Counted from the stretch's first letter, positions 54,135 to 63,929 are shown. The stretch is DNA of 64,000 bases from an uncultured Clostridia bacterium (GCA_947630475.1 CANRHR010000004.1:112896-176895); one strand, 5' to 3'. Numbers and translations are program-made. The notes: generated from the sequence alone by a model not told the origin.

Positions 54135-54156
54135 TGTTGGTTATAAATATCATTGC

Positions 54157-54398
54157 AAAGGAAATGCTCCGACAGCATTTCCTTCAGACTGTCAATAAAC
54201 CCTATTTTGACCAAGTAACTTAAATCGTCACAGACTTATAATCCGCAGGCGGAATTCACTTGCGCCGAGGAAAACAGCGAGTTTCAAGGGATTTTTAATC
54301 CCGATGGAATGAGCTGTTTATACATCTGTTTTCTCTCGAAAAAGCCCCGCAGGGACTTTTTCGAAACTCAAAAGGAAATGCTCCGACAGCATTTCCTT
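54157..54398 (+). repeat. Dispersed element copy C, flanked by duplicated terminator hairpins
   Basis: The 28-bp terminator hairpin (AAGGAAATGC-TCCGACA-GCATTTCCTT with flanks) occurs twice, at 54157-54184 and 54371-54398; the second runs into seven T. The 186-bp body between them starts CAGACTGTCAATAAACCC and has GGCGGAA/TTGCGCC (one mismatch), AACAGC/GCTGTT enclosing GGGATT/AATCCC, a right-end hairpin CGAAAAAG/CTTTTTCG and CGAAACTC. It is the best-preserved copy in plus orientation. It ends the His-tailed protein gene; from 54404 to 54530 I see only AT-rich sequence and the kinase ribosome site. Confidence 0.85.
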
Positions 54399-54530
54399 TT
54401 TTTATACTTTCTGCTTTTATGCGGCGCAGTTGTCTGTTAATTGACTTTTTTATTTATGTATGATAAAATAATACGAATAAATTATCTTCAAAATAATAGC
54501 TTTGTTGATACTAAGGAGTACGGCATATTT

Positions 54531-57437
54531 ATGAAAAAACGGTTTATAAGGCTATTGCCTTTGTTTTTAATGTGTATAGTAGGTATTTCTGCCGTTTTGA
54601 TAAGTTTTGTTTATTTCGATTTCATATCCAAACGAATTTATGAAGACAGTACAGATCATTTAGAGGAAATTTATGCTCAGGTAAATCGCTCATTCGGCGC
54701 TTTTGTTGAGAGAAATTGGGGTCTTTTAAACAGTTGGGCAAATTATTTTATCCCAACCCGACAGCAATATGAAGAAATTTCCGATTTTATCAAAAACGAA
54801 CAATCTTATTGGGGATTTTCGGAATTTTATTTTATATCAGATGATAATACCTGCATGACAATCGACGGCATAAAAAGCAATATGGATTCGGAAACATCTT
54901 GGAATACGCTTGTTCATCGCAAAAATCCTATTATGGCGGCGGAAACTCTTTCGACAATATTCGCCGTACCCGTAAAACACGGCGAATATAACGGATTCGG
55001 CTACGATGCCATAGCTATAAGCTACACTAACGAAGATATGGCAAATTCTCTTAACGTAGATGCTTTTTCAGGCAAAGCCAAATGCTTTGTCATACATAAT
55101 GACGGAAGCGTTTTGCTCTCAACACAAGTTGGGGGTAATGTATTCAGCAGCTATCTTATGTACCTTAAAGCGGCATCAAATCTCGATGAACACAGCCTTT
55201 CAAAGCTAAGCAAAGATTGGATAAACGGAAAATCAGGGCTTCTTCAATGCAAGATAGGCGGCGTCAGCTATTGCATTTTGTATCAGCCCATAGGCTATCA
55301 GGATTATATTTTGCTCAGCGCAGTACCTCAAAATGTTGTAAGCGCAGGTTTTCTGTCTGTTCAAAAAACAACTATAAATGTTTCAATTGTGCTATTTTTT
55401 ATGATATTTGCTTCTATAATCGCTTTTTTTATTCTGCGAGGCAAAAAACAGTCGCAAAAGAACAAAATGGAGCTTCAGTACAGAGAGCGTATGTTTGATG
55501 TGCTTTCAAACAACGTAGATGACATATTTTTAATGCTGGATGCCAAAAATCATAATGTAGACTATGTCAGCCCTAATATAGAAAGGCTTTTGGGCATACA
55601 AGTTGAAGAAGTTCGTGAAAATGTAAGGATAATGGAAAAATGTGCAGTCAACGCCAATATTGTAATTCCGGAAAAAGAGCTTGAATCCATTCCTCTTAAC
55701 AAAAACAAATATTGGGAATGTGAATATATGCATCAAAGCACAGGTGAATGTCGTTGGTACAGAATGATCATATACCATATGAATATTCAGGATGTCAGAA
55801 AATATGTTATTATATTGTCAGACCGCACCCACGAAAGAAGAATGAATCAAAATCTTCAAGATGCGCTGACAGCGGCAAGAAGCGCCAACGAAGCAAAAAG
55901 CAACTTTCTTTCCAATATGTCGCATGACATACGCACACCGATGAATGCAATTGTGGGCTTTTCGGTATTGCTGGATAAAAACGCCGAAAACGTTGATAAG
56001 GTTAAGGAATATACTCATAAAATAAAAACTTCCAGTCATCATCTTTTAAGCCTTATTAACGATATATTGGATATGAGCAAGATAGAAAGCGGCAAAACAT
56101 CTTTAAATACAGACTGTTTCAGCCTGCCGGAGCTTTTGGAGGAGCTTAATATAATACTTATGCCACAGGCTAAGGCAAAATCACAAAGCTTTAAATTTCA
56201 TGTTAACGGAACTCCTCCGGAGAAAATAGTAGGAGATAAGCTTCGCCTTAATCAAATTTTAATAAACCTGCTCTCAAATGCCATTAAATACACTCCGGAG
56301 GGCGGGGAGATAGAATTTTTGGTTTCCGAGCTTCCCAATAATTCGTCCAATCAATATGTAAAGCTAAGGTTTGCGGTTATAGACAATGGAATAGGAATGA
56401 GTGAAGAATTTCAAAAAAATATATTTAATCCTTTCAGCCGTGAGATCAGCTCCGTTACCAACAAGATACAGGGCACAGGGCTTGGAATGGCAATTACAAA
56501 AAATTTGGTTGATCTTATGGGCGGTATAATTCAGGTAGAAAGCCGGCCGGGAAACGGCAGCAAATTTACTGTGGAGCTGTCGTTTGTTCTTCCCGAGCAG
56601 GAAGCTTCCGAGCTTTGGTTTCATCAAAGGGTAAACAAGATGCTTGTTGCCGATGATGAAGAGGATATTTGCTTGTATATTCAAGAAATGATGCATGGTA
56701 CGGGAGTAAATGTATCCTACGTTACAAACGGTTCTGCGGCAGTTGAAACAGCCGTAAATGCGCATAATGACGGCGAAGATTTTCAAGTTATTCTTTTAGA
56801 CTGGAAAATGCCCGAAATTGACGGCATAGAAACCGCACGCATTATTCGCAAAAAAATAGGAGCAAATGTGCCTATACTTGTATTGACCTCATACGATTGG
56901 AGCGAAATTGAAGAAGAAGCAAGACAAGCCGGCATAAATGCTTTTATGTCAAAACCGTTTTTCCCCTCTACATTCAAGCAAATTCTTGAGCCTTTGTTTT
57001 TGGACGGCTCCGCCAATAATAAAGAGCAGCAAAATAAAAACGAAAGCGTGCTTAAGGGCTTACTCTTCCTTGCCGCCGAAGATAACGAGCTTAACGCCGA
57101 GATTCTCAAAGAAGTGTTATCCATGGAAGGCGCTGACTGTGAGCTGGCAGCCAATGGGCTTGAGGCTGTGGAGATGTTTAAAAAATCCAAGCCGGGCTAT
57201 TATGATATGATATTAATGGATGTTCAGATGCCTGTTATGAACGGCTATGAAGCCACCAGACAAATAAGAGCCTTTGAGCGTCCCGATGCAAAAACAATAC
57301 CTATTGCCGCTATGACGGCAAACACATTTGCCGAAGATGTAAGAAACGCTATGGATGCAGGTATGAACGGACACCTTGCCAAACCCATAAATTTAGATGC
57401 CGTAAGAGATCTTATCGGAAAGCTTATAAACAAATAA
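54531..57437 (+). CDS. Hybrid sensor histidine kinase (Cache, PAS, HK, two receivers)
   Basis: A 968-residue membrane kinase: helix 1 (LLPLFLMCIVGISAVLISFVYF), an extracytoplasmic sensor (about 30-285), helix 2 (near 285-303), a PAS-like domain (~325-440), HisKA with phospho-His465 (SNMSHDIRTPMNA), HATPase_c with NLLSNAIKYTPEGG and DNGIGMSEEFQ, then two receivers, Asp757 (VILLDWKMPEIDG) and Asp897 (MILMDVQMPVMNGYE). No HPt domain is visible. The ATG after AAGGAG is preferred to a TTG 90 nt upstream. The solute-binding lipoprotein gene follows 35 nt later, which suggests binding-protein-assisted sensing. Confidence 0.93.
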   Translation: MKKRFIRLLPLFLMCIVGISAVLISFVYFDFISKRIYEDSTDHLEEIYAQVNRSFGAFVERNWGLLNSWANYFIPTRQQYEEISDFIKNEQSYWGFSEFYFISDDNTCMTIDGIKSNMDSETSWNTLVHRKNPIMAAETLSTIFAVPVKHGEYNGFGYDAIAISYTNEDMANSLNVDAFSGKAKCFVIHNDGSVLLSTQVGGNVFSSYLMYLKAASNLDEHSLSKLSKDWINGKSGLLQCKIGGVSYCILYQPIGYQDYILLSAVPQNVVSAGFLSVQKTTINVSIVLFFMIFASIIAFFILRGKKQSQKNKMELQYRERMFDVLSNNVDDIFLMLDAKNHNVDYVSPNIERLLGIQVEEVRENVRIMEKCAVNANIVIPEKELESIPLNKNKYWECEYMHQSTGECRWYRMIIYHMNIQDVRKYVIILSDRTHERRMNQNLQDALTAARSANEAKSNFLSNMSHDIRTPMNAIVGFSVLLDKNAENVDKVKEYTHKIKTSSHHLLSLINDILDMSKIESGKTSLNTDCFSLPELLEELNIILMPQAKAKSQSFKFHVNGTPPEKIVGDKLRLNQILINLLSNAIKYTPEGGEIEFLVSELPNNSSNQYVKLRFAVIDNGIGMSEEFQKNIFNPFSREISSVTNKIQGTGLGMAITKNLVDLMGGIIQVESRPGNGSKFTVELSFVLPEQEASELWFHQRVNKMLVADDEEDICLYIQEMMHGTGVNVSYVTNGSAAVETAVNAHNDGEDFQVILLDWKMPEIDGIETARIIRKKIGANVPILVLTSYDWSEIEEEARQAGINAFMSKPFFPSTFKQILEPLFLDGSANNKEQQNKNESVLKGLLFLAAEDNELNAEILKEVLSMEGADCELAANGLEAVEMFKKSKPGYYDMILMDVQMPVMNGYEATRQIRAFERPDAKTIPIAAMTANTFAEDVRNAMDAGMNGHLAKPINLDAVRDLIGKLINK

Positions 57438-57472
57438 CAAATAACAGCGTATTTGAGAAAGGTGGGATATCG

Positions 57473-58753
57473 ATGAAAAAGCTGTGTTTTTCTATAATTA
57501 TAATTGCTGCAATATTTTTTCTGACATCATGCAGTGTAATTGAATTATTATCAAAAAACTCCGAAAGAGTTACTCTTACAATCATGGGCAGAAAAAGTGA
57601 TGTGAAAAAAAGCTATCTTAATTCTATTTTTGAACAATACGAAAAATCCACAGGAAACAAATTGGATATTATTGCCTTTGAGGACGCTGAGTTTGAAGAG
57701 CGTGCCGCAAAAAAATTTTCAGACGGAGAGATTCCCGATATATTTCTCCATTTTCACAATGCGGATCTCAGCCGTTATAATGTTTCAAACAATTTTTATT
57801 TCCTTAACGACGAACCTTGGATTAACGAGCTGACTGACAGCGCCGCTGCCTATTGCAAAGATTCCCACGGAAACCTTTTGGGTATGCCGTTTTGGGAAAG
57901 CTCTGTTTCAGGCTGTTATTACAATAAAACAATACTTGACAGCTTAGGCCTTAAGCCTGCTTCAACACAGGCTGAATTTGACGTTTTATGTCAGGCTCTT
58001 GCTGATATTGGTTATAATCCTATCTGTTGGCCGGCAAACGGCTGCACATGGATGTTCCAATTTGGCCTTGATCCTATATTTGCGGATAATCCCTCATTGC
58101 TTGAAAGTCTTAACAAGAATGAAATTTCTTATTCCGACATACCCGAAGTCAGGAATATGGTTAAATGGATTTCGGATGCAGCCGATAAAGGTTGGTTTGG
58201 TCCCAATTATTTAGAGAACGGATGGTCTGATATCAGTTATAATATCGGCTCCGGAAATTATGTTATGACTTTTATATGGGATACATGGTTTTATACCGAT
58301 TTTGAAAACGATAATAAATACGGCATAGATGATTTTGCCCTTATGCCCATATTTATGAATACCGCCAACAACGGAACCTATGAGGGCGGTAATCTTAACA
58401 TGATGATGATTAACAAAAACGGTGAAAATTTGCAGGAAGCATTAGAATTTTTAAAATTTTGCGCCGATGAAAAAAATTATAATATTGCATTTGATTCAAT
58501 CGCAACTGTAAACTGCTTTAAGGGGCAGACAACAAATATACAATCTCCTATGGTAACAAACGCCGCTTCCTCTATTGAGGAAAATGAACGTGTATCCGTT
58601 GCCGCATCAAGAATTATCGGATATAGTGCAGATGACGTATCGGATGCTTTTAACAAGCTGTTTTGCAAAAAAACAGATGTACTCACCTGTGTGCATCTTA
58701 TGGACGATTATCGTATAAAAGAAGCGAAAAAATACGGAGCAGACGGATTTTAG
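57473..58753 (+). CDS. Extracellular solute-binding lipoprotein
   Basis: A 426-residue ABC-type binding protein with signal IIIIAAIFFLTSC; the lipobox Cys is in LTSC (residue about 20). The start of the mature part lacks an obvious transport partner: no permease or ATPase gene lies nearby. FFLTSCSVIE, VTLTIMGRKSD (first strand), GNYVMTFIWDTW and GGNLNMMMINKN are typical of carbohydrate-binding family 1 proteins. As an orphan next to a histidine kinase it probably presents ligand to that sensor. Confidence 0.88.
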   Translation: MKKLCFSIIIIAAIFFLTSCSVIELLSKNSERVTLTIMGRKSDVKKSYLNSIFEQYEKSTGNKLDIIAFEDAEFEERAAKKFSDGEIPDIFLHFHNADLSRYNVSNNFYFLNDEPWINELTDSAAAYCKDSHGNLLGMPFWESSVSGCYYNKTILDSLGLKPASTQAEFDVLCQALADIGYNPICWPANGCTWMFQFGLDPIFADNPSLLESLNKNEISYSDIPEVRNMVKWISDAADKGWFGPNYLENGWSDISYNIGSGNYVMTFIWDTWFYTDFENDNKYGIDDFALMPIFMNTANNGTYEGGNLNMMMINKNGENLQEALEFLKFCADEKNYNIAFDSIATVNCFKGQTTNIQSPMVTNAASSIEENERVSVAASRIIGYSADDVSDAFNKLFCKKTDVLTCVHLMDDYRIKEAKKYGADGF

Positions 58754-58775
58754 CTAAAAAATGTTATAAGTTATA

Positions 58776-58880
58776 TAATCAAATCCGCAGGCGAATCGCA
58801 TTTTCGCCGAGGAAAAAGGCTCATTCCAAGGCTTTTAAAGCCACCGGATTTTGTTCATCTGTTTAACTTATAAAAAAGTC
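58776..58880 (+). repeat. Dispersed element copy E (truncated)
   Basis: Contains ATCCGCAGGCGAA, GGCGAA/TTCGCC stem, GGCTTTTAAAGCC hairpin and TTCATCTGTTTAACTT, then AAAAAAGTC, a remnant of the right-end hairpin. It lacks the left end and the right hairpin and matches copy B most closely. It lies 23 nt after the solute-binding protein stop codon and 1 nt before the terminator at 58881. Confidence 0.65.
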
Positions 58881-58907
58881 AAAACCACGCCTAAAAGACG
58901 TGGTTTT
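58881..58907. terminator. Bidirectional terminator between solute-binding protein and tldE
   Basis: AAAACCACG and CGTGGTTTT form a 9-bp stem around a 9-nt loop, followed by GATTATTTT (plus) and GACTTTTTT (minus), so it can serve both convergent genes. Confidence 0.75.
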
Positions 58908-58914
58908 GATTATT

Positions 58915-60255
58915 TTAAAGCCCGGCTATATCTATTTCATCAATCATAACAGACGGAGAACCTATGTTTCCGCTGAATTTTAAATCACTTCCGATATTTT
59001 TAATTTTATTCATAATATCAAAGAAATTTCCGGCAGCCGTTATTTGCTCTACAGGCTCCGCCGTTTTGCCTTCCCTTATATAAAACCCGCTGCAGGCAAG
59101 CGAAAAATCTCCGGATACGCTGTTTGTTCCGCTGTGAAGCCCGCTTAAATCGGTTATTAAAATACCGTCGTCTATTCCGCTTATAATTTCGTTTATATCT
59201 GTTTTTGAGCCTTTAATATAAAAATTTGTCACAGAAGTTGAAACAGAGCCTTTAAATGACCCCCTAAATCCATTTCCCGTAGATTTTACGCCGTCCTTTT
59301 CAGCCGCCTTAAGGTTATATAAATATGTTTTCAAAATGCCGTTTTCAACCACAGTTTTGTTAAACGAAGCAACAGCTTCGCTGTCAAATGCGGTGGAACC
59401 AAGTCCGTTTTCAAGCAAAGGCTCATCTGCTATATTTACAATATCCGATGCAATTTTTTTATTGATTTTACCCTTTAAAAGAGATAATCCCTTTTGTACA
59501 TTTTCTGCAAAAAATGCTCCCAAAAAAGCTGAAAATAAATCTATAAAAGCTTCATTTTGTATTATCACTTTATATTTTCCGCTTTTAACAGATGCTGCGC
59601 CAAGGCTGTCAACCGCCTTTTTTGCTGCGCTTCTGCCTATTTCAACGGGATCTATATCGCTAAAGTCAAAGCAAAATTTAATCTCGCCCATTGTTTTTGT
59701 CTGTTCGCCCTGCTGTGCCATAGCCGATGCATATGCCACAATTTGGTTTCTTTTTTGCTTAAGCTCAAGCCCAAAGGAATTAGCCAAATAGGTATAAGAC
59801 GAATAATTTGAAACCGAAGCTCTGTTGCAGCTTTTTATACGGCTGTCATAGTTTAAAACAGCCTGTTCCATCTTTAACGCCATTTTAATTTTATCTTCAA
59901 CGCTCACTTTTTCTGATTCTTCGTTAAAAAGCTTAAGCTTAGGATAGCTTTTGTCACCCTCATAAATTATTTCTTTTTCATCTGATGAGATAATTTGCGC
60001 ATTTTGTTTTGCGTTTTCAATAAGCTCATCTATTGCTTTTATATCAAGTCTTTCGCTGTAGGCATAACCGACGGAGCCGTTATATTCTCCTCTAAATGAA
60101 ACTCCTAAAGAGGAGTTGTTTTGATATTTCTCTACCTCTGCCTTATATACGCTTACGCTGAAGCCCTGAAATTGATTGTAATATATATCATATTTTGAAA
60201 AGCCCTCCTGTTCGGCTTTTTCAAAAATTTTATTTTTAAATTCATAAATGTCCAA
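58915..60255 (-). CDS. pmbA: TldE/PmbA, non-catalytic partner of TldD
   Basis: A 446-residue member of the TldD/PmbA family. SLGVSFRGEYNGSVGYAYSE near the start and YNLKAAEKDGVKSTGNGFRGSF, SGDFSLACSGFYIREGK are shared blocks; the metal-ligand HExxxH of TldD is absent. TldD/TldE form a heterodimeric metalloprotease that in E. coli processes peptide substrates such as microcin B17 precursor and CcdA. TTG start at 60255, 4 nt after the tldD stop codon, 8 nt after AAGGGG, is preferred to the GTG/ATG-like reading 21 nt upstream. Confidence 0.9.
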   Translation of the reverse strand: MDIYEFKNKIFEKAEQEGFSKYDIYYNQFQGFSVSVYKAEVEKYQNNSSLGVSFRGEYNGSVGYAYSERLDIKAIDELIENAKQNAQIISSDEKEIIYEGDKSYPKLKLFNEESEKVSVEDKIKMALKMEQAVLNYDSRIKSCNRASVSNYSSYTYLANSFGLELKQKRNQIVAYASAMAQQGEQTKTMGEIKFCFDFSDIDPVEIGRSAAKKAVDSLGAASVKSGKYKVIIQNEAFIDLFSAFLGAFFAENVQKGLSLLKGKINKKIASDIVNIADEPLLENGLGSTAFDSEAVASFNKTVVENGILKTYLYNLKAAEKDGVKSTGNGFRGSFKGSVSTSVTNFYIKGSKTDINEIISGIDDGILITDLSGLHSGTNSVSGDFSLACSGFYIREGKTAEPVEQITAAGNFFDIMNKIKNIGSDLKFSGNIGSPSVMIDEIDIAGL

Positions 60256-60259
60256 TTTA

Positions 60260-61648
60260 TCAGCCCCTTCCACCAACTGTTATTTCTCTTACTCTAAGCA
60301 TGGGCTGGCCTACATCTACGGGTATAGATCCGCTCGATGCCCCGCACATTCCCTCACTCAATGCCAAATTATCGCTTACCATATCTATTTCGTTAAGTAT
60401 CTCAGAGCCTTTTCCTATAAGCGTAGCCCCTCTTACAGGCTCGCATATTTTGCCGTTTCTTATTATATAAGCCTCATTTACGGCAAAATTAAATTCTCCG
60501 CTTGCAGTGTTTACAGAGCCTCCGCCCATGTATTTGGCATAAATGCCATATTGAGTATTTTTAATTATATCCTCTTTTTTATCATTTCCCGGCGCTATAT
60601 AAGTATTTGTCATTCTTGAAACAGGAATAAATTTATAGGATTCTCTTCTTGATGAGCCTGTTGGAAGTATTCCTAATTTTTCAGCATTAAACCTATCCGC
60701 CATATAACATTTTAAAATACCGTTTTCTATAAGTATATTTTTTCTTGTTTTTATGCCTTCATCATCAACATTTATAGAACCCCAGCTATGGGCTATTGTT
60801 CCGTCATCTATTGCCGTAACTTTATCCGAGGCGATTTTCTCACCTATTTTATCCGCAAACACACTTGCCTTTTTGCTTACGGCGGAAGCCTCTAAGCCAT
60901 GGCCGCACGCTTCATGAAAAATAACTCCGCCAAAGCCGTTATCCAGTACAACGCTCATTTTGCCGCTTGGACAATTTTTGGCATTAAGCATAGTAACGGC
61001 GCTTCTTGCGGCTTCTTCGGCAATTTTGTTTAAATCTATATCATCAAAAAGCTCAAAGCCCTTTAATGCGCCGGGGCCAAAATAGCCGGTCTGCTTTTCA
61101 TTATCTCTTGAAGCCACAGCGCTTAACGAGGCTCTCGTTCTAACTCTGTTATCATTAACCCATAGCCCCTCCGAATTTATAACACAAATATGCTGATTGG
61201 AATCCATACATCCCATTACAGTTTGGCTTATAAGCTTATCATAGCCAAATGCCGCTTCACTTGCCTGTTTAAGCATATCGGCTATTGTCTTTTTTTCTAT
61301 GCTTTCCGGCATAATACGTGGAGAATGAATATCTGATTTTCTGTAATCTATACGGTTAAACTCAATTACATTTTTCTTTTCGTTTCCACTTACGGCGGAA
61401 GCTGCCTCCTTGGCGCACTTTATGAGATTATCATAGCTTAAATCATTTGTATAGGTGTATATAATCTTGTCTTTAACAAATATTCTCAGCCCTAAGCCAA
61501 AATCAATTCCGCTCAATGCCCTTTCAACTTTCCCATTCACAACGGAAATTGAATTTTTTTTATTCTCTTCTATAAATATTTCGGCAAATCGCCCGCCCTG
61601 AGATAAAGCGGCGGTTAAAACATCATAAGCTGTATTTTTTTCAAGCAT
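60260..61648 (-). CDS. tldD: TldD metalloprotease
   Basis: A 462-residue catalytic partner of TldE. HEACGHGLEASAVSKK supplies the zinc HExxxH; the upstream LDNGFGGVIFHEACGHG context, GSSRRESYKFIPVSRMTNTYI and the C-terminal GMCGASSGSIPVDVGQPMLRV are family marks. No peptide-modification genes lie nearby, so the peptide substrate is unknown. AGAAAGG precedes the ATG. Confidence 0.94.
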   Translation of the reverse strand: MLEKNTAYDVLTAALSQGGRFAEIFIEENKKNSISVVNGKVERALSGIDFGLGLRIFVKDKIIYTYTNDLSYDNLIKCAKEAASAVSGNEKKNVIEFNRIDYRKSDIHSPRIMPESIEKKTIADMLKQASEAAFGYDKLISQTVMGCMDSNQHICVINSEGLWVNDNRVRTRASLSAVASRDNEKQTGYFGPGALKGFELFDDIDLNKIAEEAARSAVTMLNAKNCPSGKMSVVLDNGFGGVIFHEACGHGLEASAVSKKASVFADKIGEKIASDKVTAIDDGTIAHSWGSINVDDEGIKTRKNILIENGILKCYMADRFNAEKLGILPTGSSRRESYKFIPVSRMTNTYIAPGNDKKEDIIKNTQYGIYAKYMGGGSVNTASGEFNFAVNEAYIIRNGKICEPVRGATLIGKGSEILNEIDMVSDNLALSEGMCGASSGSIPVDVGQPMLRVREITVGGRG

Positions 61649-61709
61649 TTTTATCTACCTTTCTCTGTAAATTTAATGACGATATAAAACTATACAAAAA
61701 ATATTTTGG

Positions 61710-61750
61710 CTGATTTACTTGTTTTTTTGGCTCAAACACAAGTAAATCAG
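61710..61750. other. Inverted repeat between tldD and the integrase
   Basis: CTGATTTACTTGT and ACAAGTAAATCAG pair perfectly over 13 bp around a 15-nt loop. It could be the integrase terminator or part of an attachment region; no second copy was seen in the window. Confidence 0.4.
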
Positions 61751-61833
61751 TAATTTTAAGATGCTTTAAAATTTTGTAAAAAGCCCTTAAAATTTCTTCG
61801 TAATATACATACGATATACAAAAATCAGCGTTA

Positions 61834-62840
61834 TTATGGAATAAGATTAATAGCTTTTTTCAATTCTTGAAGATTTTTGTGTATGTATACAGAGCTTGTT
61901 AAATCCTGAGTAGCATGACCTAATATTTTCTTTATGGTTACAGGGTTAGCTCTGTATTTATCTAATAAAGTTGCTGTTGTATGTCTACATTCATGTGGAT
62001 TGTGGTTAATACCCAATTTGCTTAATGAGTTAATAAAACCGTTCCTCATAGCTTCATCATTTATTACTTTTCCGTTATTGTCATAAAGATAAATATTTTG
62101 AGGGTTGTACAATTTATCAATAAAGGGTTTTATCCGTTCATGAATTGGAACAAGCCTGTTTTTTCCCGCCTTTGTTTTTAATCCGCCTCTCATAGAGCCT
62201 TTATCAAGGTCGATATTTTCAATTTTCAGTTGAAGAAGCTCATTTATTCTAAAGCCTGTATAAATCAAAATAAGGGCAAATCTTATGTAATAATCGTCAG
62301 AGTTATTCCACAATATTTTAATTTCATCTTCTGTAAATTCTCTTTTTATTTTCTTTTCGTTTGTGTTTGTAACACTTACGAATTGAGAATAATCTTTACT
62401 TATAAAATCATTTTCCATTGCAAAGTGGCAAACTTGATTAAAAAGTATTTTGATATTGTTTAGAGTGCTTAAAGAGCGTTTTTTACAACTGTCTATAGCT
62501 TTTTGCATATGTGCGGCTTTAAGCTCTTTTATCTTGATGTTGTGTACATCGGGACAATTTGCAAAGGCTGTGTTTTACTTTTTGAAGCATCTTTTAAAGC
62601 CCTTTCAGCCCATATTTCATAAACTTTTTTAAAAGTAAGATTGCGGCTGTCTATGTCATATGGGTTATTGTTGTATTCGGCGAGTGCTTGAAGAGCTTCG
62701 CTTCTTTTTGCATAATATCCAATGTATTTATATTTAATTTTTCCGTCTGCGGTTCTGCCGACCGTTATGCGTGCGGCAAAAGGTCTTCGGCGGCGCTTGC
62801 CGAGGTTGACAATTCCGCCGTATCCGTTTGGCAATCTCAT
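61834..62840 (-). pseudogene. Frameshifted tyrosine recombinase (site-specific integrase)
   Basis: About 336 residues in two frames. The N-terminal part (62840-62529) is the AP2-like integrase arm-binding domain (GKRRRRPFAARITVGRTADGKIKYKYIGYY) running into KSKTQ; the catalytic part (after 62508) has IYTGFRINELLQL (Arg), HECRHTTATLLD (H-x-x-R), ILGHATQDL and the nucleophile in SSVYIHKN. The two can be joined by adding one A within the A-run near 62567 (SKNTAFANCPDVHN... then IKELKAAHMQ), so a single-base deletion is likely. All catalytic residues remain. It is a fresh remnant of an integrative element, or a sequencing error. Confidence 0.75.
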
Positions 62841-63095
62841 ATGTTATCATCTCCTTTATAAAATAAAGAAGAAAACAACGCAAGGTATTAATAAACGGTA
62901 TGTGAGGTATAACTAATTTAATTATATCATAATTTTCATGGAATTAAAGCCGAATTTTGAAAATTATTGACAACTTAAATTGAGAAAAGTATACTATAAA
63001 ATAGTACAACAAGTTTTTAAACATTATAGCAATATGAAAAAACAGAAGGAGCAAGTAAATGAATAATAAAATTATTATAGCAATCCCATGAATTA
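62841..63095. other. AT-rich intergenic stretch
   Basis: The first 40 bp hold the integrase ribosome site (AAAGGAG, minus). The rest, up to the IS remnant, shows no coding or RNA feature that I can support. Confidence 0.5.
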
Positions 63096-63929
63096 TTACC
63101 TCAAGCCAACAGAAGAAAACCAACCAATGCAATCTAATAATGTAATTTTTGAAAAAGCAGTATTAATAGTATCTAAAAACATAGAAACATCCCTTATTTT
63201 TATTTTACGCAAAATAGATTTTATTTTTGACCACATCATTTCAATAGGATTAAAATCCGGACTATATGGAGGCAAATACAGTAAAGTCAAATGTTTCCCC
63301 GAATTATATTTATTGTTTCCGAAACTTTTTTTACATGATGAGAGCGCATATTGTCCATAACAATAATATCTCCGTCGTTTAGAGTTGGAATGAGTATATT
63401 TTTTAAATATTCTACAAATTTATCTCCTGTTGTTCCGCCACTGTAAGTCGTATATGATATTTCTCCATTGATTCTTATCGAAGACAGAATTGTTGTATTT
63501 GCAGGTGTATTTAATGGTGTTTTATCAACAGAGCGTGTTCCTCCGATAGAACGACCGTAAATTCTTGTCATATTTGTATTTACTCCACTTTCATCAATAA
63601 ATACAAGTTTTTCTTTTGCGTAATTGGGAAGATTTTCAAGCCATATTTTTCTTTTATTTTTTACATCGGGAGCGTTCACGCTCCAAAGCATGAAGAGATT
63701 TTTTCTTATAAACATATCCCATTTTTATAACTGCTTTGCGAACAGTTTCATTTGCAGCATGCAGATCAAGTTTTTCTATTATTTCATCTATTGTTATATC
63801 AGACTGTTCTTGAATTACTTTATCAATATTTGACAAATCCTCTGCAGATAATAACGGTTTCCTTCCTCGAGTATTTGTTCTAAGCTTTACTGAACCGGTT
63901 GCTTTCTTTTGGCGATTCAGACGATTGGA
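63096..63929 (-). pseudogene. Broken IS630-type transposase
   Basis: Three pieces in different frames, joined in order on the minus strand: an HTH part (LRTNTRGRKPLLSAEDLSNIDKV...KKSLHALERERSRCKK), the DDE core (VFIDESGVNTNM with the first Asp, IIVMDNMRSHHVKK with the second) and the end (YLPPYSPDFNPIEMMW with the Glu). The first break is at an A6 run near 63658 and needs a +1 shift; the second is near 63293. Two shifts in one gene and a missing N-terminus indicate decay, not programmed frameshifting. Confidence 0.82.

Noticed and set aside
25371..54398. CRISPR array from the repeated hairpins
   Set aside because: Copies are kilobases apart, lie in both orientations and have no regular spacers or cas genes.
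63096..63836. Programmed frameshifting in the IS630 transposase
   Set aside because: Two shifts are needed, the first +1 at an A6 run without a typical stimulator, and the N-terminus is missing, so decay is more likely.
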